Shown one piece after another: positions 48,796 to 57,524 of a DNA stretch of 64,000 nucleotides (positions within the stretch are counted from its first letter, which is position 1; each line of letters starts with the position of its first letter). The notes beneath the pieces were generated by a model, which was given only the letters and a program-made list of their open reading frames with translations, was not told where the DNA came from and did no database searches. The position numbers were made by a program, and so were the translations under genes. This DNA is from Acidobacteriota bacterium (GTDB taxonomy: Bacteria > Acidobacteriota > Terriglobia > Terriglobales > Acidobacteriaceae): contig JARLGI010000033.1 of the NCBI GenBank assembly GCA_031296115.1, positions 62,001-126,000 on the forward strand. The letters are read 5' to 3'.

Positions 48796-50217
48796 ATGAC
48801 AAAGCGCGCGGGGTTAGCTCTGTCACTGATTTGTGCGTTGGTCTTGGCCGGAACCTCGGTCGCAGCCTTCGCGGAAACGCATGCCAGGATCATTCGCGTC
48901 AGCTATCTCGACGGCCAGGTGCAGATGGACCGCGCGACCGGCCAGGGCTTGGAGCGGGCCATGTTGAACGCTCCCGTCGTGCAGGGTGCGAGCATCGTTA
49001 GCGGCAAGGACGGCCTGGCGGAGGTAGAGTTCGAAGATCAAACTGCCATCCGCCTGACGGAAAACTCGGAAGTGCGGTTCCGCCAGCTCTCGATGAACGA
49101 CGCCGGCGGCAAGACCAATGACATCGAAGTGGTGAACGGCGTCGTGTACTTTGACGTCCGCTCCAAGATCGCCGACACCTACCGCGTTGGCGTTGGCGGA
49201 AGCAGCCTTCTCATCCACCGCGACACCCAGTTGCGATTGAGCGCTAATCCGGACCAGCTCACGGTAGCGGTCCTCAAGGGCGAAGCCCAGTTGGAGAACC
49301 AGCCGCAAATTGTGACGGTGAAGAAGAAGGAAACATTGACCCTGAATCCCGGCGATCCCTCGCAATACAAAGTGGCGGGTGGCACCGAGACGATTGCGGT
49401 GGATGCCTGGAACAAGGAGCGCCAGGCGTACGGTGAAGCCTACGCGAAGAGCGAAGGCCTGGGCGGTCCCAAGAGCGGGTACGGCCTGCAGGACCTCAAC
49501 TATTACGGGAGCTTCTCTTACGCTCCCGGATACGGAAGCGTGTGGCAGCCCTACGGATTCGCCGGCTCCATGACGGGCTTCGATCCGTATAGCAACGGCG
49601 CATGGATGTTCTATCCGGGCATGGGATACGCATTCGCTTCGGGATATCCCTGGGGATGGCTGCCCTATCACTACGGTTCATGGGCCTATATCGGCGGCAT
49701 GGGATGGGCGTGGGTACCGGGTGGCAATTACGGCAACCAGTGGTACGCCAATAACTTCCAGACGGCGCCCAAGATAACTAAAGCGCCAGCCGGATGGTCT
49801 CCAGCCAGTCCTCCCGCTGCATCGGCGGGCACTCCCGGGCCGACCGTCGTCCTGGGCAAAGCGGCAACTCCAAACGCAGTGATCCCCGGAGGACGCGTTC
49901 CGCCCAATTTCGCCAGCGTGATACGAGGCCGTTCGTCCGCGCCGAATGTCATCTCGCATGACAGCGTTGGCGCCAACGCCCAAAGTGGGATGGTGAACGA
50001 TCACGTCTTCGGAGCCAAAGCGGTCCGTCAACCGGCGCACACCGGCCACGTCTTTGTAGCGCCGCCTCCGGCGGCCGGTCTGAGCACGGGCGTGCCGATT
50101 GGCGGGCCCGGCTATGGCGCGTCCTCGGCGGCAGTCGGCGGAGTTTCGCCCACTGCGACGTCGTCGGCTGGACACGCCAGCACGACCAGCCACGGCTCAA
50201 GCGCGTCGCATAAGTAG
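48796..50217 (+). CDS. Exported FecR-domain protein with aromatic/glycine-rich C-terminus
   Basis: The 473-residue protein has a signal peptide (LALSLICALVLAGTSVAAFA). Residues about 35-190 form a FecR-type beta domain (RVSYLDGQVQMDRATGQG, LAEVEFEDQTAIRLTENSEV, LTVAVLKGEAQLENQPQ). A region rich in Tyr, Gly and Trp follows (YYGSFSYAPGYGSVWQPYG, GMGWAWVPGGNYGNQW), recalling DUF6600-type segments. The last 120 residues are a Pro/Ala/Ser/Gly-rich tail. FecR domains elsewhere sense or transmit envelope signals, but this one lacks a membrane segment and a sigma-factor neighbour. ATG at 48796 follows AGGAG. A terminator follows. Confidence 0.82.
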   Translation: MTKRAGLALSLICALVLAGTSVAAFAETHARIIRVSYLDGQVQMDRATGQGLERAMLNAPVVQGASIVSGKDGLAEVEFEDQTAIRLTENSEVRFRQLSMNDAGGKTNDIEVVNGVVYFDVRSKIADTYRVGVGGSSLLIHRDTQLRLSANPDQLTVAVLKGEAQLENQPQIVTVKKKETLTLNPGDPSQYKVAGGTETIAVDAWNKERQAYGEAYAKSEGLGGPKSGYGLQDLNYYGSFSYAPGYGSVWQPYGFAGSMTGFDPYSNGAWMFYPGMGYAFASGYPWGWLPYHYGSWAYIGGMGWAWVPGGNYGNQWYANNFQTAPKITKAPAGWSPASPPAASAGTPGPTVVLGKAATPNAVIPGGRVPPNFASVIRGRSSAPNVISHDSVGANAQSGMVNDHVFGAKAVRQPAHTGHVFVAPPPAAGLSTGVPIGGPGYGASSAAVGGVSPTATSSAGHASTTSHGSSASHK

Positions 50218-50238
50218 AACCTGTACGAGGTGAAGCAA

Positions 50239-50265
50239 AAGGGCGGCTTTGCGGCCGCCCTTACT
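50239..50265 (+). terminator. Intrinsic terminator after the FecR-domain gene
   Basis: AAGGGCGGC (50239-50247) pairs perfectly with GCCGCCCTT (50254-50262). Lying between convergent genes, it may serve both. Confidence 0.8.
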
Positions 50266-50279
50266 CTTGCTGCTTTGAT

Positions 50280-51107
50280 TCAGTACACCGCGATCCCCGC
50301 ATAGCCCACCACCATGTCGTGCTCTCCGGAAACGTCGCCCGAGGTGGCGTAGCGGACCAATTCCGCCTGCGTAGCGCCCAGCTTGCGGGCCGCGGTGAGC
50401 ATGACTACTACGGGGCCGTAGCCGCACATGCTGATGCCAGCCTGGTGGACCACGTCATACAGACCCCGCGGGTCGAGCGCCAGGACCCGATCAATGGCGC
50501 GGCGGTCTTTGACCCGGGTCACGCTGTCGCTTTCATAGTGATTCATGTCGCTCGAAGCCACGACCAGGACCCGCTCCCCCGCTTCCTTTGCCGCATCGGC
50601 AAGCACCACGCCCAGCGCGCTCAGCACCTCGAAATTGCTGGTGCCGACGGTGATCGGCACAAACTGAAATCCCGGCGCCAGCACTTGCAGGAAGGGGAGT
50701 TGTACCTCCAGCGCGTGCTCTAAGCGATGGGCGGTCTCGTCCTCCGAAAGCAGATTGAGTCGCGCTTTCATTTGCTTTGCCAGTTCGGTGTCAATGGCGA
50801 CGTCGCCCAAAGGCGTGTGCCACGCTCCTTCACTCATGATGGCCAGCGGCTCGCCCATGCCGGTGTGGTTGGGACACAGAATCACGAAGCGTCGCGGCAA
50901 CTCCAGCAGGCCAAACACGGCCCCCGCTACCTGGCCAGAGTAAACATAACCGGCGTGTGGAACGACGCAGCCGAGGGCGCGAATCCTGGGTTGGGCGGAA
51001 GTACTGGCAGGCGGCGTGGTGTAAGTTTCCACCTCCGCGCGCAGATGCTGCGCATTGGCCGGATAGAAGCGTCCCGCAACCGCGGGCTGGCGAACGGCAG
51101 TCGGCAT
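50280..51107 (-). CDS. MEMO1-family protein (AmmeMemoRadiSam system protein B type)
   Basis: The 275-residue protein starts MPTAVRQPAVAGRFYP. Conserved segments of the MEMO fold are CVVPHAGYVYSGQVAGAVF, LCPNHTGMG, HRLEHALEVQLPFLQ and VASSDMNHYE, whose histidines and Asp could bind a metal as in extradiol-dioxygenase-like proteins. Its function in bacteria is unproven. The usual partners AMMECR1 and a radical SAM protein are not adjacent. It lies 34 bases downstream of rsmA on the same strand and is probably cotranscribed. Confidence 0.9.
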   Translation of the reverse strand: MPTAVRQPAVAGRFYPANAQHLRAEVETYTTPPASTSAQPRIRALGCVVPHAGYVYSGQVAGAVFGLLELPRRFVILCPNHTGMGEPLAIMSEGAWHTPLGDVAIDTELAKQMKARLNLLSEDETAHRLEHALEVQLPFLQVLAPGFQFVPITVGTSNFEVLSALGVVLADAAKEAGERVLVVASSDMNHYESDSVTRVKDRRAIDRVLALDPRGLYDVVHQAGISMCGYGPVVVMLTAARKLGATQAELVRYATSGDVSGEHDMVVGYAGIAVY

Positions 51108-51141
51108 AGTCCCGCCCCCTCGGCTGGTTGCCAGGATAAGT

Positions 51142-52005
51142 TTATTCCTGCTGTAAAGCCCGGAAAAGCGCTGCCGACTTTTCCAGGGGCACCGCTTCCG
51201 CGCGGACATCGGGGCGCAGACCAGCCGCCTTCAGCGCCTTACGCACATCCGCTTCCGGGTACTTGCCGCGCAGATTATTCAGCAGCGTCTTGCGCTTCTG
51301 CGCGAACGCCAGTTTCAGGAACGTGATGAACAGCCCTTCCGCCACCCGCAACTCTTCGAGGCGAGGCGCCATGGTCAGTCGCAGTACGCTGGAATGCACC
51401 TTGGGCGGGGGCGAGAAGGAAGAGGGCGGAAGCGTGAACAGGTTTTCCACACGCGCGAACAGCTGCGCCGTCGCGGAAAGCAGCCCGTAGTTGCGGCTGC
51501 CAGGCTCCGCCGCGATGCGTTCGGCTACCTCCTTCTGCACCATGATTACGGCGCGCTCGATGTGCGGATGCAATTCGAGAATCCGCAGCACGATGTCGGA
51601 CGTGACGTAGTACGGCAGGTTGCCCACCACGTCCACGGTTTCCGCTTGCGTGGGGCGAAGATCGTGCAGCGGGCCCGGCCGCCGTCCCACCATGGAGGCG
51701 AACTCCACCGTAACGAAATCGGATTCGAGGATCTCGACATTGGGCTTGGTGGCATAGCCCATGCGCAACTGCGCCGCCAATACGCGGTCCAGTTCGATCC
51801 CGATGACACGCCGGGCGCGGGGAATCAGCAGGTTGGTCAGGACACCGCGGCCGGGGCCAATCTCAATGACGGTGCGCTGCGAAATATCGCCCAGCGCTTC
51901 GACGATGCGGCGCGCGGCAGTCGCGTCAACCAGAAAATTCTGCCCTAGTTTCGGCTTCCGTTTGTCGGCGCTGCTAGTCCCGGATTTCGAGGCGCTTTTG
52001 GCCAC
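51142..52005 (-). CDS. rsmA: 16S rRNA (adenine(1518)-N6/adenine(1519)-N6)-dimethyltransferase
   Basis: The 287-residue enzyme dimethylates two adjacent adenosines near the 3' end of 16S rRNA. The SAM-binding site is visible as LGQNFLVDATAARRIVEAL and VIEIGPGRGVLTNLL, and the catalytic motif as VVGNLPYYVTSDIV. The C-terminal KLAFAQKRKTLLNNLRG is also typical. The start is GTG with AGAGGG upstream. The N-terminal 20 residues are Ser/Lys-rich and not conserved, so a later start is possible. It diverges from glgA. Confidence 0.95.
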   Translation of the reverse strand: MAKSASKSGTSSADKRKPKLGQNFLVDATAARRIVEALGDISQRTVIEIGPGRGVLTNLLIPRARRVIGIELDRVLAAQLRMGYATKPNVEILESDFVTVEFASMVGRRPGPLHDLRPTQAETVDVVGNLPYYVTSDIVLRILELHPHIERAVIMVQKEVAERIAAEPGSRNYGLLSATAQLFARVENLFTLPPSSFSPPPKVHSSVLRLTMAPRLEELRVAEGLFITFLKLAFAQKRKTLLNNLRGKYPEADVRKALKAAGLRPDVRAEAVPLEKSAALFRALQQE

Positions 52006-52124
52006 ATTGACCCTCTTTCGATTCCACGATTAGACTCAACTGTTTCATCAATTCCAGCATCCTACGAACGCAACTCTTAACAGCGCAATTCCGCGGAGGC
52101 GTCTGCGCCGCGCCTGGAGGTCTG

Positions 52125-53582
52125 ATGCACGTCGCCTTTGCGGCATCCGAGTGTGTGCCCTTTTCCAAAACCGGCGGCTTGGGGGATGTCGTCGGTTCTG
52201 TGCCACCTGCGGTCGCACATCTCGGTCACAAAGTTACGGTGTTCCTGCCGCATTACCGCGCCACGAAACTCGACAACCCCCGCAAAGTAATCTCCAGCAT
52301 AACCGTACCGTTCGATGATTGTTACCGCTTCTGCTCGGTGCTCGACGGCGGCAAGCGCGCAGGAGTGCAATTCTATTTCATCGACTACCCTCCGTACTTC
52401 GATCGCGACGGACTCTATGGAACGGCGCTCGGCGACTATCACGATAATGCCGAACGCTTCGCCCTGTTCTGCCGCGCCGTGCTGGAAGCGGCGAAATTCC
52501 TGGGCGCGCCCGACATCTTCCACTGCCATGACTGGCAGACCGCGCTGATTCCCATCCTGCTGAAGACGGTGTACGAGGAGGACCCGGCCTTCGCCAATAC
52601 TCCAAGCGTCTTCACCATCCATAATCTGGGGTATCAGGGAATCTTCCCGCCGGAGATTCTGCCGCTGCTCATGCTGCCCTGGGACCTGTTCACCCTGTCG
52701 AAGCTGGAATTCTATGGCAAGGTGAACTTCCTGAAGGGCGCCATCACCTTGTCGGACTTCGTCACCACGGTAAGCCGGAAATACAGCCAGGAGATACAGA
52801 CCTCGGAATACGGATTTGGTCTCGAAGGTGTGCTGCGTGCGCGGGGGAGCACGCTGGCCGGCATCGTGAATGGCGTGGATTACGACGAGTGGAACCCGGA
52901 GTCCGATGAGCACATTGCGGCCCGCTACTCGGCGGAAGATCTCCGCGGTAAGGCGGAGTGCAAACGGGACCTGCTGCAAGCGTTTGGCTTGGCGCAGGAC
53001 ACGCAATCGCCCGTCGTGGGTATGGTGTCGCGCTTTGTCGCGCAGAAGGGGTTCGACCTCATTCAGCAGGTGGGCGATCGCCTGGCGCGTGAGGACATGG
53101 TTCTGCTTGTTCTGGGCTCCGGCGAAAAAGACTACGAAACCATGTTTCGCAAGCTCAATAAACAGTATCCCCAGAAGATTGCGGCCAAGGTCGCCTATGA
53201 CAACGCCCTTGCTCACAAGATCGAAGCGGGCAGCGACATGTTCCTCATGCCGTCGCACTACGAGCCTTGCGGCATGAACCAGATCTTCAGCCTGCGGTAC
53301 GGCACGGTTCCCATCGTGCGCGCGGTGGGCGGCCTCGACGACACCGTCGAGCCGGTCGATCCCCGGACCATGAAGGGCACGGGATTCAAGTTCAAGGAGT
53401 ACAGCGGCGAAGCACTGCTGGAAACCGTTAGAGCGGCCCTTGCCACCTATCGTAACCAGAATGTCTGGCAAACTCTGATGCGCAACGGCATGGCGCAAAA
53501 CTACTCCTGGCCCAACTCGGCGCGCGAGTACGTCAAGGTGTACGAGCGCGCGCGGCAAGGGAAGGCAGCGGTTAGCGTCTAG
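52125..53582 (+). CDS. glgA: Glycogen synthase (ADP-glucose, GT5)
   Basis: The 485-residue glycosyltransferase carries the GT5 N-terminal signature KTGGLGDVVGSVPPA that binds ADP-glucose. HCHDWQTALIP and TIHNLGYQGIFP come next, then GIVNGVDYDEWNPESD at the domain linker. The C-terminal domain has VSRFVAQKGFDLIQQ and the catalytic-loop segment SHYEPCGMNQIFSLRYGT. It would extend glycogen chains. ATG at 52125 follows GGAGG. No other glg gene lies in the window. Confidence 0.95.
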   Translation: MHVAFAASECVPFSKTGGLGDVVGSVPPAVAHLGHKVTVFLPHYRATKLDNPRKVISSITVPFDDCYRFCSVLDGGKRAGVQFYFIDYPPYFDRDGLYGTALGDYHDNAERFALFCRAVLEAAKFLGAPDIFHCHDWQTALIPILLKTVYEEDPAFANTPSVFTIHNLGYQGIFPPEILPLLMLPWDLFTLSKLEFYGKVNFLKGAITLSDFVTTVSRKYSQEIQTSEYGFGLEGVLRARGSTLAGIVNGVDYDEWNPESDEHIAARYSAEDLRGKAECKRDLLQAFGLAQDTQSPVVGMVSRFVAQKGFDLIQQVGDRLAREDMVLLVLGSGEKDYETMFRKLNKQYPQKIAAKVAYDNALAHKIEAGSDMFLMPSHYEPCGMNQIFSLRYGTVPIVRAVGGLDDTVEPVDPRTMKGTGFKFKEYSGEALLETVRAALATYRNQNVWQTLMRNGMAQNYSWPNSAREYVKVYERARQGKAAVSV

Positions 53583-53614
53583 CGGAGATTATTCGCAAGC
53601 GTAACTGATGGGAG

Positions 53615-53816
53615 TGTCATCCCGAGCGAGGGCCAGCCCAAGAACGCATCAAGCCTGTCCTTGGCTTGATGCGCTGGCTGGGCCGAGTCGAGGGACCTGA
53701 TTTTCACCAACGTCATAGAAAAATGCGGCAACAGCAGATCCTTCGACTCCGCGTCCGCCCGACCCGCAAGAGAAGCGGGTCAGAAATTCTTCGCGGGCGC
53801 TTCGCTCGGGATGACA
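53615..53816. repeat. About 200-bp element bounded by 15-bp inverted repeats
   Basis: TGTCATCCCGAGCGA (53615-53629) is perfectly inverted at 53802-53816. Inside are two hairpins: a long one joining 53631-53655 with 53663-53684, and GACCCGC/GCGGGTC (53761-53781). The ends are the same GGATGACA-type core as the repeats near 8455-8712. No open frame is present, so it resembles a small non-autonomous palindromic element. Confidence 0.65.
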
Positions 53817-53839
53817 ATCCTGATCGGCCCCGGGATTTT

Positions 53840-53939
53840 TGAGCCAGTTGAAATGTTAGTCTTCGGCACAATCGGAAAGGAGATTGTGCGTGAAGAAGAA
53901 GCGGTTTTCCGGAGAGCAGATCGTGGGGGTACTGAGTGC
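53840..53939 (+). mobile_element. IS3-family left-end relic with start of orfA
   Basis: GTG at 53890, after AAAGGAG, begins VKKKRFSGEQIVGVL, the standard N-terminus of IS3-family OrfA transposases (KKRFSEEQIIGVLKEAE). After about 16 codons the frame runs into ABC-permease sequence. The 50 bases upstream may be the left terminal region, probably starting TGAGCC at 53840. Everything else of the element is lost. Confidence 0.65.
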
Positions 53940-54484
53940 CGGGAACCTCTTCTTCGGTGGCGATTCGAACTTCCGGAGATCCGCTGGTGATCGCGGCAGA
54001 TGCGCGTGCCCAATTACGTGTCATTGACGCAGACGTTCCTGCCTACGACATGCGTACGCTGAAACAATTGATTTCCGACGATCTCAGCGGGGTGGACTCT
54101 TCGTCCCGTATGATGCTGGCGTTCGGTGTCGTGGCGCTGCTACTCGCCGCCGCCGGCATTTTTGCGGTGGTGGCCTACTCCGTGTCGCAGCGCAGACACG
54201 AAATCGGAGTGCGCATGGCGCTGGGAGCGCAGCATCTGAATGTGCTGAGTTTGGTCGTGAGCCATTCGCTCAAACACGCGGCGATCGGGCTGGCCATTGG
54301 GATTCCCGTAGCGCTCGGAGTGGCACGTATCCTTGCGACTCTGCCCTTTGGGATCGTGCAGATGGATGTCTGGACATTCGCAAGCTTTACAGTTTTGCTG
54401 ACTCTGGTCGCGGCGATCGCGGCCATCGTGCCAGCGCGCGCGGCGATGAAGGTGGATCCCACGGAAGCGCTGCGCTACGAATGA
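53936..54484 (+). pseudogene. C-terminal part of a MacB/FtsX-type ABC transporter permease
   Basis: The 182-residue frame lacks a proper start (GTG at 53936 lies in the IS relic) and corresponds to the last quarter of an ABC permease. It contains SSSVAIRTSGDPLVIAAD, SSRMMLAFGVVALLLAAAGI, SQRRHEIGVRMALGAQ and ARAAMKVDPTEALRYE, with three membrane segments. This is the FtsX-like domain ending typical of macrolide-exporter-type permeases found in many acidobacterial genomes. The gene was truncated, apparently with the IS3 element at the break point. Confidence 0.75.
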
Positions 54485-54533
54485 TCAACCAGCTTGCTGC
54501 GCGCTCCAAGAGCCAGTTTTCGTTGCTGGGCAG

Positions 54534-55919
54534 CTAGTTGCCAGCTAACCGCTTCTGCTTTTCAAAATACGAGTAGATGGGAATTCCGGCTGCAATCACC
54601 GCCAGCCCCCAAATCGAGTTCCGCAGGTTCTCGGTGAAGGTGTAGTAGAGCAACACCGCGGCGGCAGCTACGAACAGCGTCGGCACGACTGGATATCCCC
54701 ACGTTCGGTAAGGGCGTGGCGCATTCGGCTCTTTCTTGCGCAGAACAAACACGGTGCTGGCGGCGACCATGTAAAAGAGCCACTCTGCGAATATCGCCAG
54801 CGAGAAAAGTTGGCGGAAACTCCCGGCGAACAGCAGCAGCAGGATCGACAACACAAGCTGCACGATCAGCGCGACTGACGGAGTATGGAACCGCGGATGC
54901 ACGTCGGCCATTGCCTTGAAGAAGTAGCCATCGCGAGCCATGGCGAACGGCACGCGCGCACCGCTCATGACGGTGCCGTTGAGCGCGACCAGCATGGACA
55001 GCGCCATTCCGGCCGACACGATGGCCGCGCCCCACGCGCCTACAGCGACCGCGGTTGCTTCCGACGCGGGCCGCGGTGAAGCAGCGATGCTCGCCGCCGG
55101 CAGCACATACTGCACGGCAGCGTTGGTCAGCATGTAAAGCACGGCGACCGCGCCGACGCCGGCGATCAGCGCCACCGGAATGGTGCTGCCGGGATTGCGG
55201 ATTTCGCCGCTCACCATGTTCAGGTCGTTCCAGCCGTCGTAAGCCCACAGTGCTGCCACCAGCGCGGCCATGAATCCTGCGACTCCGCCCGTGGCGCCGC
55301 TGAAAGTGGTGGCGAAGTTGTGCCAGGTTCCGGACGCGGCGCCAAACGCGATCACGGATACGGCAAGGATGATGGCGACCTTCAGCAGCGTACAGACCAC
55401 TTGGAAGTCGCCGGCGCGGCGTATGCCGATGTAATTCAGCCCGGTGATGAGAGCTGCTGCGGCGATGGCGACGAATTGCCCATAGGTGATGACGAACGGC
55501 GAGCGGACGACCGCATCGTTGAAGAACGCAAACGCTGGGAACGTGCCAAGAATGCGGACGAAACCGGTGGTCAGCGTGGCGATGGACGCCGGCTTGGCGA
55601 TAGCAAACCAAGTCCAGGCGTACAAGAAGCCGGGCAGCGGTCCGTAAGCGTCGCGGATGTAGACATATTCTCCGCCGGCCTGCGGCTTCATAGCCCCAAG
55701 TTCGGCGTAGGTCAATGCTCCCGCAAACGACAGCACGCCGCCGACAATCCAGGCGAGGTAAACCAGCCACGCCGAGCCAACCGCCTGCATCATCTCGGTT
55801 GGCACCAGGAAGATGCCGCTGCCGATGATGGTGCCGATTACGATCGCGCTGGCGTGGCTCAGGCCCAGGTCGCGTGACAGCGTGGCGTGGTGTGCGTCGC
55901 CGCTAGTTGATTGGGTCAT
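54534..55919 (-). CDS. APC-family amino acid permease
   Basis: The 461-residue protein has twelve probable membrane segments. IVIGTIIGSGIFLVPTEMM and LTYAELGAMKPQAGGEYVYI are the first-helix and helix-3 signatures of the APC superfamily, closest in pattern to L-type exchangers. FVLRKKEPNAPRPYRTWGYP is the usual late loop. It imports or exchanges amino acids or related amines. ATG at 55919 lies inside the end of the upstream symporter gene (17-base overlap), so the two form a unit. The longer frame to 55973 would overlap further and is unlikely. Confidence 0.9.
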   Translation of the reverse strand: MTQSTSGDAHHATLSRDLGLSHASAIVIGTIIGSGIFLVPTEMMQAVGSAWLVYLAWIVGGVLSFAGALTYAELGAMKPQAGGEYVYIRDAYGPLPGFLYAWTWFAIAKPASIATLTTGFVRILGTFPAFAFFNDAVVRSPFVITYGQFVAIAAAALITGLNYIGIRRAGDFQVVCTLLKVAIILAVSVIAFGAASGTWHNFATTFSGATGGVAGFMAALVAALWAYDGWNDLNMVSGEIRNPGSTIPVALIAGVGAVAVLYMLTNAAVQYVLPAASIAASPRPASEATAVAVGAWGAAIVSAGMALSMLVALNGTVMSGARVPFAMARDGYFFKAMADVHPRFHTPSVALIVQLVLSILLLLFAGSFRQLFSLAIFAEWLFYMVAASTVFVLRKKEPNAPRPYRTWGYPVVPTLFVAAAAVLLYYTFTENLRNSIWGLAVIAAGIPIYSYFEKQKRLAGN

Positions 55920-57450
55920 GCGTCGCGTTGCTATGTGCTGAGAGCAACAGACTGGAACTATAGCCGATGACAAACGTGATGACGCTGCCGATCAGCACGT
56001 ACCAGGTGAAAGGAATCGGCCGCGACAACGCCAGCGCCGCAAACGGTAGGCCAGTCGCGCCTTGCAGCCAGTGCAGGACAGCGCCGCCTTGCCAGATGTA
56101 GAGGTTCGCCAGGAATCCCACCGCCATTCCGATCATGCTGCCGCGCTCGTTGGCCCGGCGCGTCAGCACTCCCAGCAGAAATACTCCCAGCAATGCGCCA
56201 TAAGCAACCGACGCGATGCTGAGACCGAGTTCCACCACTTTGCCGCCGCGGCGCGAGACGATCGCCAGGGCGAAGAGCACGAACCCCCAGAAGATGGTCG
56301 CCAGGCGCGAGAGCAGGACTCGCCTTGCTTCCGGCGTTGCGGACCTGCTTCGCAGATAGAAGTCAACCATGGTTGTGGACGACAACGCATTCAGCGCGGC
56401 ACTCAGGTTCGACATGGCTGCGGCGAGAATGGCGGCAATCAACAGCCCCGAAACGCCGTGCGGCATGTGGCTGACGATAAACGTTGGGAAGATGCGGTCG
56501 GTCTTGTCGAATGGCGTTGCCGGCGGCGACAGGCGATAGAAGACCCACAGCATCGCGCCAATCATCAGGAACAGCCAGAACTGGAAGAGCACAGCCACGC
56601 CGCTGCTCAACAGGGCCAGCTTGGATTGCGCTTCATTGCGCGCCGCCAGCAAGCGCTGCACGATCAACTGGTCGGTGCCGTGACTCGCGGTGGTGAGAAA
56701 CGCCCCGCCGATCACGCCCGACCAGAAGGTGTAGGTGCGATAGAAGTCCGGGCTGAAGTCGAAGACCCGAAACTTGCCGGCGCTCTCGGCACTCGCGTGG
56801 ATTGTGTTCCAGCCGCCGGGCACCAGGTGCAGCAGGGTGAAGAAGCCCACCAGCGTTCCGCCGATGTAGATGAACAGCTGCACGACGTCCGTCCAGACGA
56901 CCGCGGTCATGCCGCCTTCAAACGTGTAAACCAGGGTCAGCAGCGTGACGATGCCGATGGAAACCACGTCTCGGCCGAACTCTTCGAAGCCGCCGAGCAT
57001 TGGTCCCAGCGCGATGCCGATAACGATAGCCACCGCGAACACGCGCACGCCTTCCGCCGAGGCGCGGGTGATGAGAAACAGCCCGGCGGTCAGCGCGCGC
57101 AGCCGCTGGCCAAAGCGCCGCTCGATGAGCTGATAGGCGGTATACAGTTCGCCGCGGAAATACTGTGGCAGCAGCACGAAGCTGATGATGACGCGGCCTA
57201 CAAGATAACCCATCACCAGTTGCAGGAAGGTGAAGTTGGAGTCGTAGGCGAGCCCAGGCACGCTGATGATGGTGAGCGTGCTGGTTTCGGCCGCCACAAT
57301 GGACAGGGCAATCGCCCACCACGGAATGTCGCGGCCGGCGAGGAAGTAGTCGCGCAGCGAGCGCTGCCGTTTGCGGAAGCGTAGTCCGAACAGCGTGATG
57401 CCCAGCAGATAGACCGCGATCAGCGCCAGGTCAAACCGGTTCAGTCCCAT
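55903..57450 (-). CDS. Sodium/solute symporter (SSS family)
   Basis: The 515-residue protein has about thirteen membrane segments. DYFLAGRDIPWWAIALSIVA at the start, GGMTAVVWTDVVQLFIYIGG, TTASHGTDQLIVQRLLAA and AAAMSNLSAALNALSSTTMV are SSS signatures, the last holding residues of the sodium site. The group resembles sialic-acid or sugar-type SSS members. It overlaps the amino acid permease downstream by 17 bases and diverges from the N-acetylglucosamine-kinase-type gene, 74 bases away. Uptake of amino sugars or muropeptide parts is a reasonable inference. Confidence 0.9.
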   Translation of the reverse strand: MGLNRFDLALIAVYLLGITLFGLRFRKRQRSLRDYFLAGRDIPWWAIALSIVAAETSTLTIISVPGLAYDSNFTFLQLVMGYLVGRVIISFVLLPQYFRGELYTAYQLIERRFGQRLRALTAGLFLITRASAEGVRVFAVAIVIGIALGPMLGGFEEFGRDVVSIGIVTLLTLVYTFEGGMTAVVWTDVVQLFIYIGGTLVGFFTLLHLVPGGWNTIHASAESAGKFRVFDFSPDFYRTYTFWSGVIGGAFLTTASHGTDQLIVQRLLAARNEAQSKLALLSSGVAVLFQFWLFLMIGAMLWVFYRLSPPATPFDKTDRIFPTFIVSHMPHGVSGLLIAAILAAAMSNLSAALNALSSTTMVDFYLRSRSATPEARRVLLSRLATIFWGFVLFALAIVSRRGGKVVELGLSIASVAYGALLGVFLLGVLTRRANERGSMIGMAVGFLANLYIWQGGAVLHWLQGATGLPFAALALSRPIPFTWYVLIGSVITFVIGYSSSLLLSAHSNATHDPIN

Positions 57451-57524
57451 TGTGTCGAGCCATTATCAGCGATGGGCGTGCGTTCTCCAATTGGGTGACC
57501 GGTTTTTCACACGCGGCGGCGATA

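Noticed and set aside
52077-53558. 493-codon frame antisense to glgA
   Set aside because: glgA on the other strand has all GT5 motifs, and the antisense product resembles nothing.
56062-57384. 440-codon plus-strand frame opposite the second SSS symporter
   Set aside because: Its composition is Arg/Gln/His-rich and typical of an antisense shadow; the minus strand encodes a clear symporter.
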